A stretch of 38,111 nucleotides of DNA, taken from NCBI GenBank assembly GCA_029265155.1, contig JAJUJV010000008.1, positions 1-38,111 on the forward strand, read 5' to 3'. Below, piece after piece: positions 19,297 through 26,179 of the stretch. Every line of letters begins with the position of its first letter. Positions within the stretch are counted from its first letter, which is position 1. The notes below the pieces were generated by a model. The model did no database searches, was not told where the DNA came from, and saw only the letters and a list, made by a program, of their open reading frames with translations. The stretch is from Altererythrobacter sp. GTDB taxonomy: Bacteria; Pseudomonadota; Alphaproteobacteria; Sphingomonadales; Sphingomonadaceae. The translations under genes and the position numbers were made by a program.

Positions 19297-19836
19297 ATGG
19301 CCACGCAGATGAAAGCCCCGCCGTCGAACAAGAAGGAAATCGTCGACGTTCCATTCAACTACCGCCACCTGGTCGAGAAGCGCTCGCCCGGGGGTCGCTA
19401 TGTCGATGCGCAGACGGACGTCGACAGCCCATGGGTGCCGTTCGGCCCGACGGCAGCGATCAAGCACCTGGCGTTCGACGTGCGCCGCAACCTGTTCTCG
19501 AACATCCTGTGGGTGAAGGGGCCTGGCGTCATCGGCACCCACTTCCACCGCGGCACGATCACCATGATCGTGCTCGAAGGCAGCGTCCGCTATCTCGAGT
19601 ACGACTGGGTCGCGACGCCCGGCGGCCTGATCCTGGAGGTTCCGGGCGAGAGCCACACGCTGGTGACCGAGCATCCCGACGGCGTGAAGCTGTTCGGCTG
19701 GATGGAAGGGCCGATCGAGTTCTACGACGAGAACGCCGTCCTGGTGGAAACCGCCGACGTGTGGTGGATGATGAACCACTACGAAAGCTACTGCCAGGAG
19801 CAGGGCATCCCGATCAACGAGAAGCTCTATCTGTAA
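19297..19836 (+). CDS. cupin family protein, 2,4'-dihydroxyacetophenone dioxygenase-like (paralogue)
   Basis: GVIGTHFHRGTITMIVLEGSVRYLEYDWVATPGGLILEVPGESHTLVTEHP; aligns with the preceding cupin. Confidence 0.75.
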   Translation: MATQMKAPPSNKKEIVDVPFNYRHLVEKRSPGGRYVDAQTDVDSPWVPFGPTAAIKHLAFDVRRNLFSNILWVKGPGVIGTHFHRGTITMIVLEGSVRYLEYDWVATPGGLILEVPGESHTLVTEHPDGVKLFGWMEGPIEFYDENAVLVETADVWWMMNHYESYCQEQGIPINEKLYL

Positions 19837-19867
19837 GTGGCGAGATGCTGCGGCTTTAACCCCATTC

Positions 19868-19955
19868 TTCGTCATTCCCGCACAGGCGGGAACCCAGTCT
19901 ACCCTGGCGCGACCATCAGACGCTACTGGGTCCCTGCTTGCGCGGGGATGACGAA
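19868..19955. repeat. palindromic intergenic repeat
   Basis: TTCGTCATTCCCGCACAGGCGGGAACCCAG ... CTGGGTCCCTGCTTGCGCGGGGATGACGAA; 25 of 30 positions complementary by eye, with nested arm hairpins. Confidence 0.85.
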
Positions 19956-19980
19956 GTTGGGGGCATAATAAGGGAAGAAG

Positions 19981-20829
19981 ATGCAAGGCCCCAAGACCCT
20001 CGACCAGTTCGACATCCGCGGCCGTTCGGCGCTGGTCACCGGCGCGGCGAGCGGGATCGGCCTCGCTTACGCCGAGTGCATGGCCGAGGCCGGGGCGCGG
20101 GTGACGCTGACCGACATCGATGCCGAAGGCGCGGCGCGCGAGGCGCAGCGGCTGTCCGACGAAGGCTACGAAGTGCGCTGGACCACCTGCGACGTCAGCG
20201 ACCTGACGCAGGTCGCGCGTGCCTTCGACGATCACGTGCGGGCCTATGGCGGCTGCGACATCGCGTTCGCCAATGCCGGGCTCGATGTCGGCAATGGTTT
20301 CTGGACGCCCGAAGGCACGCGCAATCCGGAGGGGCAGATCGACGTCTACGATCCGCAGCGCTGGTACAAGTCGATCGGCGTCAATCTCAACGGCGTGTTC
20401 CACACGGTGCGCGAAGCGGCGCGGGTGATGAAGGCCAACAAAGAACGTCGGGGTGGCTCGATCGTCATCACCAGCTCGAACGCTGCCGAAGTGAACGAGG
20501 CGATCGTCGGGGTGCCTTACATGGCGGCCAAGGCCGGCGTGAAGCACTTCATGCGCCACGCGGCGTATGAGCTCGCCGCCTTCGGCATCCGGGTCAACGC
20601 GATCGCGCCGGGTCCTTTCGTCACGAACATCGGCGACGGCTGGGTCAAGAAGAACCCCGCCGCCAAGGCCACCTGGGACGAGCTGGTTCCGGTCGGGCGC
20701 ATGGCGGAGACTTACCAGATCAAGCCGCTTGCCCTACTCCTTGCCAGTGATGCCGGCAGCTACATGACCGGCGCGCACGTGATGATCGACGGCGGGATGC
20801 AGCTCGGCCCCGTCAAGCCACTGGACTGA
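19981..20829 (+). CDS. SDR family NAD(P)-dependent oxidoreductase
   Basis: ALVTGAASGIGLAYAECMAEAGARVTLTDID; SIVITSSNAAEVNEAIVGVPYMAAKAGVKHFMR; IRVNAIAPGPFVTNI. Confidence 0.95.
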   Translation: MQGPKTLDQFDIRGRSALVTGAASGIGLAYAECMAEAGARVTLTDIDAEGAAREAQRLSDEGYEVRWTTCDVSDLTQVARAFDDHVRAYGGCDIAFANAGLDVGNGFWTPEGTRNPEGQIDVYDPQRWYKSIGVNLNGVFHTVREAARVMKANKERRGGSIVITSSNAAEVNEAIVGVPYMAAKAGVKHFMRHAAYELAAFGIRVNAIAPGPFVTNIGDGWVKKNPAAKATWDELVPVGRMAETYQIKPLALLLASDAGSYMTGAHVMIDGGMQLGPVKPLD

Positions 20830-20832
20830 ACG

Positions 20833-21951
20833 ATGACAACTCAAGCTCAAGCCGCCATCTGCTACGGTAACGACCGCCCCTTCACCATCGAGCCGGTCGA
20901 ATTGGCCGACCTCAAGCCCGACGAGTTGCTGGTGCGGGTGGTCGCTTGCGGCATATGCCATACCGACCTTGCCGTCCGCGACGCGCAGTTGCCGGTGCCG
21001 CTGCCGGTAGTGCTCGGCCACGAAGGCGCCGGCATCGTCGAAGCGGTCGGAAATGCCGTGACGGTAGCCAAACCCGGCGACCGGGTGGTGATGAGCTTCA
21101 ACTCGTGCGGCGACTGCCCGAGTTGCGCCGTCGATGCACCGACTTACTGCTACAACTTCTATCCGCACAACTGGTCGGGCCGGCGCGCGGATGGCACGCC
21201 CAGCATGATGCGCGGCGGCGAGCCGATGAACGCCAACTTCTTCGGCCAGTCGTCATTCGCCACTCATGCCATCGCGCATGAACTCAACGTCGTGCGGGTG
21301 CCCGACAGCGCGGCGCAGGTCCCGCTCGAGAGGCTGGCGCCGATCGGTTGCGGCCTGATGACCGGCGCCGGCGCGGTGCTGCGCAGCATGAAGGTGCGCG
21401 CAGGACTGCCGATCGCAGTGTTCGGCACCGGAACGGTCGGCATGGCCGCGATCATGGCCGCGAAGATTGCCGGTGCGGACCCGATCATCGCCGTCGACGT
21501 CAACGACGAGCGCCTCGCTTTGGCGCGAGACCTGGGCGCGACGCACGCCTTCAACGGCCGCGACGATGCGCCTGCCAAAATTCGCGAGCTATGCCCGGGA
21601 GGCCTCGGCTACGTGTTCGACACCACCGGTATCAACACGGTGATCGAGCAAGCGTGGGATCTCCTGGCGCCGAAGGGCATCTGCGGCATCGTCGGTGCAT
21701 CCGATCCGGCCGACAACCTGACGTTCAACGAAGCGGCGTTCATGGCCGGGGGCCGTACCGTGATGGGCATCCTCGGCGGCGACAGCGATGTGGGCCCATT
21801 CCTCTGTGAGCTGATCGAGCACCACCTGGCCGGCCGCTTCCCCTACGAAGCGCTTATCGAAACCTTCTCGTTCGAACAGATCAACGAGGCTATCGCGGCC
21901 AGCGAGAGCGGCCGCGTGGTCAAGCCGGTGCTGGTGATCGGCACGGAGTGA
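20833..21951 (+). CDS. zinc-dependent NAD(P) alcohol dehydrogenase, aryl-alcohol dehydrogenase-like
   Basis: VVACGICHTDLAVRDAQLPVPLPVVLGHEGAGIVEAVG; IAVFGTGTVGMAAIMAAKIAGADPIIAVD. Confidence 0.93.
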   Translation: MTTQAQAAICYGNDRPFTIEPVELADLKPDELLVRVVACGICHTDLAVRDAQLPVPLPVVLGHEGAGIVEAVGNAVTVAKPGDRVVMSFNSCGDCPSCAVDAPTYCYNFYPHNWSGRRADGTPSMMRGGEPMNANFFGQSSFATHAIAHELNVVRVPDSAAQVPLERLAPIGCGLMTGAGAVLRSMKVRAGLPIAVFGTGTVGMAAIMAAKIAGADPIIAVDVNDERLALARDLGATHAFNGRDDAPAKIRELCPGGLGYVFDTTGINTVIEQAWDLLAPKGICGIVGASDPADNLTFNEAAFMAGGRTVMGILGGDSDVGPFLCELIEHHLAGRFPYEALIETFSFEQINEAIAASESGRVVKPVLVIGTE

Positions 21952-21955
21952 TGCC

Positions 21956-22957
21956 GTGAAAGCCGTCACCTTCCAGGCCCTGCACACGCCGCTCGCATAC
22001 GAGAGCCTGCCTGATCCAACGCCGGCTGCGGATCAGGTCGTGATCAAGGTCGGTCGCTGCGGCATCTGCGGCAGCGACCTGCACATGACCGAGGATGCGA
22101 CTTACGGTTGCCAGCACGGCGACGTGCTCGGGCACGAGTTCGCAGGCGAAGTGGTCGCGCTCGGCCGCGAGGCTGAAGGCCTGAAATCCGGCGATCTCGT
22201 CTCAGTCATCCCGCTGATGAGCTGCGGTCACTGCGAGCACTGCCGGAAGGGCGAGGTACAGTGGTGCTCCGACTTCGGCCTGCAGGGCGGCGGCTATGCC
22301 GAGTACGCGCTGACGCGGCCCAACCAGTGCATCCGCCTGCCGCAAGATGTCAGCCTGGCCGATGGCGCGATCATCGAGCCGCTGGCGGTTGCGCTCCACG
22401 GGGTGAACCTCTCCGGCATGCAACCCGGCGACAAAGTGCTCGTCCTCGGTGCGGGTCCGATCGGGCTCGCCGTCGCCTTCTGGGCTCGCCGCTTCGGGGC
22501 TTCCAAAGTCGCGGTGCAGGACGTTGCCGAGTTCCAGCGCCAACGGGCGCTCGGCATGGGCGCCGACGTCTTCGTGGTCGACCCGCAGGACCCGATCGGC
22601 AGCGCCGAAGCGGGGCTCGGCGGCAAAGCGGACGTGGTGTTCGAGTGCGTCGGCATTCCGGGCCTGATCGACCAGGCCGTGCAGCAGGTCCGCAATCGCG
22701 GCACAATCTTGCTGCTCGGCCTCTGCACCCGGCCCGATCCGATCAACAGCTTCGCGATGCTGCAGAAGGAAGCGCGGCTGGTGACCAGCGCGTTCTTCAC
22801 GCGCCAGGAGTACGAAGCGGCGCTCGACGCGCTGGCGCAGGGGGCAATGGAGCCGCGGCTGCTTGTCACCGACACCATCTCACTGGCCGATACACCCGAG
22901 GTGTTCGAAAGCCTCAAGCGCCGGACCAGCCAGTGCAAGGTGCTGATCGCGCCTTAG
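21956..22957 (+). CDS. zinc-dependent alcohol dehydrogenase (GTG start)
   Basis: VGRCGICGSDLHMTEDATYGCQHGDVLGHEFAGEVV; SCGHCEHCRKGEVQWC; VLVLGAGPIGLAVAFWARRFGAS. Confidence 0.93.
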   Translation: MKAVTFQALHTPLAYESLPDPTPAADQVVIKVGRCGICGSDLHMTEDATYGCQHGDVLGHEFAGEVVALGREAEGLKSGDLVSVIPLMSCGHCEHCRKGEVQWCSDFGLQGGGYAEYALTRPNQCIRLPQDVSLADGAIIEPLAVALHGVNLSGMQPGDKVLVLGAGPIGLAVAFWARRFGASKVAVQDVAEFQRQRALGMGADVFVVDPQDPIGSAEAGLGGKADVVFECVGIPGLIDQAVQQVRNRGTILLLGLCTRPDPINSFAMLQKEARLVTSAFFTRQEYEAALDALAQGAMEPRLLVTDTISLADTPEVFESLKRRTSQCKVLIAP

Positions 22958-23316
22958 CTCGGCAGCGGCTCACTGCGGATCGCCCCCTCGAGCGCAGCAT
23001 AAGCCGCTCCGGCCGCGCTTTGCTCGATCTGACTGGATAAGGCGCGATAGGCGGCCAACGCCGCTTCGCCCTCCGGCGTCAGCCGAGCGCCGGCGCCCTG
23101 CCCACCCCCTGCTCTAGCCTTGACCAGCGGCGCCTCGAAGCAGCGGTTCATCGTGTCCACTAACAGCCACGCGCGGCGATAGCTCATGCCGAGCGCCCGT
23201 CCGGCGGCGGAAATCGAGCCTTCGCGCGCGATGGCGTCGAGCAGGTCGGCCTTGCCCGGCCCCATGGCGATCTCGTCGCCGCAGTAAAGTTGGATCTTGA
23301 GCTTGAGGCGGGCCAT
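22954..23316 (-). CDS. winged helix-turn-helix protein, ModE N-terminal domain-like, no molybdate-binding (TOBE) domain
   Basis: MGPGKADLLDAIAREGSISAAGRALGMSYRRAWLLVDTMNRCFEAPLVKARAGGGQGAGARLTPEGE; only 120 aa. Confidence 0.88.
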   Translation of the reverse strand: MARLKLKIQLYCGDEIAMGPGKADLLDAIAREGSISAAGRALGMSYRRAWLLVDTMNRCFEAPLVKARAGGGQGAGARLTPEGEAALAAYRALSSQIEQSAAGAAYAALEGAIRSEPLPS

Positions 23317-23331
23317 CGCCCACCTCGTAGC

Positions 23332-24126
23332 TCAGGACAGCGGGCGGCTGGAACCGAAGAACAGCGCCTGGCTAATCGCCGCGCGGACCGTGTCTTCCTG
23401 GAATGGCTTGGTGATCAGGTATGTCGGCTCCGGCCGGTCGCCTGTGAGCAGCCGCTCCGGATAAGCCGTGATGAAGATCACCGGCACGCTGTCGATGGCG
23501 AGGATGTCATCGACCGCGTCAAGCCCGGACGAGCCATCGGCCAGCTGGATGTCGGCCAGCACCAGGCCCGGGGTCTTCTCGGCGACGACCTGCTGGGCCT
23601 GGGTGCGCGTCGCGGCGGTGCCGCAGATCTCGTGGCCAAGCGAACGCACCAGATCCTCGAGCTGCATCGAGATCAGCGGCTCGTCCTCGATGATCAGGAC
23701 GCTGGTGGAGGACTCACGCTCGATCTCCTCGACCGCTTCGGTGACGAGCCGGTTCACGTCGTCCTCGTCCATGTCCATGATCCGCGCCGCTTCGGCGGGC
23801 GAGAAATCTTCGACGGTGGTGAGGAGCAAGGCTTGCCGGTTGACGGGCGTGATGCGGCGCAGATGATCCTGCGCGGCCGCTTCGTGCAAGCCGAAGGTCT
23901 CGGGCTCGTCCGCCACTTCCATGTAGGCGCTCGACCAGACCTTGTTGAAGGCGCGGTACAGCGGCACGCGGCCGCCGCGCAGGGAGGTAGCGAGTTCCTG
24001 ATCGGCTAGCGCCGCTTCCAGCGTGGCTTTGACGAAAGCATCGCCGGTCGACTGCGAACCCGTCAGGGCACGCGCATAGCGGCGGAGAAACGGCAGATGA
24101 GCGGCGACTTCGGCCCCAATAGACAT
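23332..24126 (-). CDS. phyR: PhyR general stress response regulator (sigma-like domain + receiver)
   Basis: N-terminal sigma-like MSIGAEVAAHLPFLRRYARALTGSQSTGDAFVKATLEA...; C-terminal receiver SVLIIEDEPLISMQLEDLVRSLGHEICGTAATRTQAQQVV...LADIQLADGSSGLDAVDDIL. Confidence 0.93.
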   Translation of the reverse strand: MSIGAEVAAHLPFLRRYARALTGSQSTGDAFVKATLEAALADQELATSLRGGRVPLYRAFNKVWSSAYMEVADEPETFGLHEAAAQDHLRRITPVNRQALLLTTVEDFSPAEAARIMDMDEDDVNRLVTEAVEEIERESSTSVLIIEDEPLISMQLEDLVRSLGHEICGTAATRTQAQQVVAEKTPGLVLADIQLADGSSGLDAVDDILAIDSVPVIFITAYPERLLTGDRPEPTYLITKPFQEDTVRAAISQALFFGSSRPLS

Positions 24127-24156
24127 AAAACCCCTTCCCGAGGACAACGGGGCATC

Positions 24157-24181
24157 AACGTGCGCGGGCGAGTCTGGTTCC
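24157..24181 (-). promoter_or_regulatory. EcfG-type sigma factor promoter upstream of phyR
   Basis: Minus strand GGAAC-CAGACTCGCCCGCGCA(16)-CGTT, -10 element 31 nt upstream of the phyR ATG. Confidence 0.8.
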
Positions 24182-24288
24182 GCAAGGCCTGCACGCCGCG
24201 CAGCCCCTTCATGTTGTTCAGCAAATGGCCGTCCCGGGCACGGTAAGCAAGCACCTTCACCCCTCGCAAAAAAAATCTTCACGCGCGG

Positions 24289-24313
24289 GGAACACTTAAG
24301 CGGGCGGCTCATT
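24289..24313 (+). promoter_or_regulatory. EcfG-like promoter (one -10 mismatch) for putative sRNA
   Basis: Plus strand GGAAC-ACTTAAGCGGGCGGCT(16)-CATT (consensus CGTT). Confidence 0.5.
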
Positions 24314-24319
24314 GAGAGG

Positions 24320-24409
24320 TTGTCACCGCCGAGACCCCCCCTCCCGTCCAAGCGGCTGGTGATACGATCCCGAAAGGCCTCCACTCAGGAATGAGTGGAG
24401 GCCTTTTTT
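24320..24409 (+). ncRNA. putative small regulatory RNA, GsrN-like architecture (C-rich-loop hairpin + intrinsic terminator)
   Basis: TCACCGCCG (24323-24331) pairs with CGGC-T-GGTGA (24353-24362) enclosing AGACCCCCCCTCCCGTCCAAG; followed by an intrinsic terminator; no + strand CDS present. Confidence 0.65.
24373..24409 (+). terminator. strong rho-independent terminator
   Basis: AAAGGCCTCCACTC-aggaat-GAGTGGAGGCCTTTTTT: perfect 11-bp GC-rich stem, extendable by 3 A-T pairs, with T6 on the + strand. Confidence 0.92.
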
Positions 24410-24484
24410 CTTGCTGGCACGGTTGTTGGTGCTCCGCGCAGGAGACCAGTTCAGCGGAGAAATCGTGGGCTGCTTCCGGAAAGC

Positions 24485-24916
24485 TCAGGAAATAACGTCG
24501 CGAAGCCGGGCGAACAGGCCGGGCTTCGCGTCACCCGCCAGCACTTCTGCCAGTTGCGCCGGATCATAAGGCTTCTCGAAGATCGGGCCGAACTCGCCAA
24601 TCTCCGGAGGGATTTCCTCGGGCGAGCCGGTGGAGAACACGATGCGCGGCCGCTTCGGCCCCAGCAGGTCGACCAGTTCGGCGAGCGCCCAGCCGTCGTC
24701 GCGGTCGGCAAGATGAACATCGAGTACGACCGCGTCCGACTCGCCTTCTTCCAAGGCGAGCATCGTCTCGGCAATGCTGGGGCAGAGCACCACTTCCGCC
24801 GCGCCGGCATCGAGCAATGCCGACTGGAGCGCGACCGCCTGGAGAGGATCATCTTCCACGACGAGCACTCGTCCGAGCTTGCTCTTCCCTTTGCTGGACT
24901 GCTTGGCGCGACGCAT
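24485..24916 (-). CDS. single-domain response regulator (receiver)
   Basis: GRVLVVEDDPLQAVALQSALLDAGAAEVVLC...DAVVLDVHLADRDDGWALAELVD...RIVFSTGSPEEIPPE...FEKPYDPAQLAEVL. Confidence 0.9.
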   Translation of the reverse strand: MRRAKQSSKGKSKLGRVLVVEDDPLQAVALQSALLDAGAAEVVLCPSIAETMLALEEGESDAVVLDVHLADRDDGWALAELVDLLGPKRPRIVFSTGSPEEIPPEIGEFGPIFEKPYDPAQLAEVLAGDAKPGLFARLRDVIS

Positions 24917-24955
24917 CTCGATTCCCGACGGCGGTCACTCCCCGCCTCGCCGATC

Positions 24956-24981
24956 AACGGGATCGAGCACCGGTGGGTTCC
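24956..24981 (-). promoter_or_regulatory. EcfG-type promoter upstream of the single-domain response regulator
   Basis: Minus strand GGAAC-CCACCGGTGCTCGATCC(17)-CGTT, -10 about 40 nt upstream of the ATG at 24916. Confidence 0.78.
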
Positions 24982-25003
24982 ACCGACCGTCGCACGAGGG
25001 GCT

Positions 25004-26155
25004 CTACAGGTCCTTGGAATAAATGCGGTACTCGCGGTTTACTTTGCTGCCGATGGCGTCGGCGATGGCCAGCATTCCCTGATTGTCGTCCAGGATCCAG
25101 CCGACCTCCGCCCGCTGTGCGCCGTGCTTTTCGGCCCCGACGCGGCGGATGTACTCGATCATCATGAAAGCGAGCTGGCTGGCAAGGCGGCTGGCTTGGA
25201 GCTTGCGCACCACGCCCATCAGCGGCACCCGGAAATCGACTGGGCGCATCTTGCGCAGCCACCACAGCAGCTTGATCCAGTTGAACGGAAACAGCCGCCC
25301 GCCCATCGACTTCAACACCGCGTTGGCATTGGGCAACGCCAGCATGAACGCCACCGGTTCGCCATCCAACTCGGCTATCAGATTAGCGTCTTCGATGATC
25401 AGCGGGGCCAGCTTCTTGGCCCCGTAGGCCTTTTCCGCTTCGGTGAAAGGCACGAAACCCCAGTTGTTCGACCAGGCATCGTTGAGAATATCGATGATGA
25501 TCGCCGCGTCGCGCTCGAACTGCCGCTTGTCGACCGGCCGAATCCGGATTCGCTCGTTCTTCTCACCGGAGGCAACGATGCGGTTGATCAGTGGCGGGAA
25601 GCCTTTGTCGACCGCCAGATCGTAAGTGAGCAGCCGCTTGGCGACCGTGTAGCCGGCGCTTTCGACCCACCCTTCGTATTCGGGGCGATGATGGCCCATC
25701 ATCACCATGGGCGCGTGGTCGTGCCCCTTCACCAGGAGACCGGGCTCGTCCCAGACGGACAGGCTGATGGGAGCCAGCACGCGCGTCATTCCTTGCTCGC
25801 GCAGCCAGGCTTCGGCGCGGGCGATCAGCGCCTCGGCAACTCCCGCGTCCTCGGCCTCCAACAGCCCCCAGTTACCGGTGCCAGGGCCCATGCCCTGCTC
25901 CACCGGTTGAGCCAGGGCGAGTTCGTCATAATGGGCTGAAATACGCCCGACGACGCGCCCGTTGCGCCGGGCCAGGAACAACTGGACTTTGGCATGCTCG
26001 TAAAACGGGTTCTTGCCCGGCGTCAGCAGCTCTACGACGTCGCTGCGCAGGGGCGGCACCCAGTGCGGATCGGCTGCGTTGATGCGATAAGCGAGATCGA
26101 CGAACGCGTTGAAATCGCGTTTGCCCGAAACGGGCTCAACCGAGACAGCCGTCAT
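25004..26155 (-). CDS. GNAT-like N-acetyltransferase family protein
   Basis: 383 aa; VQLFLARRNGRVVGRISAHYDEL; ANLIAELDGEPVAFMLALPNAN; VGWILDDNQGMLAIADAIGSKVNREYRIYSKDL. Confidence 0.7.
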   Translation of the reverse strand: MTAVSVEPVSGKRDFNAFVDLAYRINAADPHWVPPLRSDVVELLTPGKNPFYEHAKVQLFLARRNGRVVGRISAHYDELALAQPVEQGMGPGTGNWGLLEAEDAGVAEALIARAEAWLREQGMTRVLAPISLSVWDEPGLLVKGHDHAPMVMMGHHRPEYEGWVESAGYTVAKRLLTYDLAVDKGFPPLINRIVASGEKNERIRIRPVDKRQFERDAAIIIDILNDAWSNNWGFVPFTEAEKAYGAKKLAPLIIEDANLIAELDGEPVAFMLALPNANAVLKSMGGRLFPFNWIKLLWWLRKMRPVDFRVPLMGVVRKLQASRLASQLAFMMIEYIRRVGAEKHGAQRAEVGWILDDNQGMLAIADAIGSKVNREYRIYSKDL

Positions 26156-26179
26156 GCTTTTCCGGAAGCCTTGCGAAAG

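Noticed and set aside
16196-19354. 1052-aa antisense ORF opposite the TonB receptor and cupins
   Set aside because: Typical GC-rich shadow ORF; translation is Arg/Val/Asp-rich with no family motifs, while the + strand encodes clear conserved proteins.
19261-20559. 432-aa minus ORF containing WVPACAGMTKNG
   Set aside because: That peptide comes from reading the palindromic intergenic repeat; the rest is antisense to the cupin and SDR genes.
24126-24485. Possible nepR gene beside phyR
   Set aside because: No ORF with NepR-like sequence; + strand ATGs here run into early stops (for example an 11-codon ORF at the CATGTTGTTC site).
24395-25939. 514-aa + strand ORF opposite the response regulator and GNAT genes
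   Set aside because: Antisense shadow ORF; the minus strand encodes recognisable domains.
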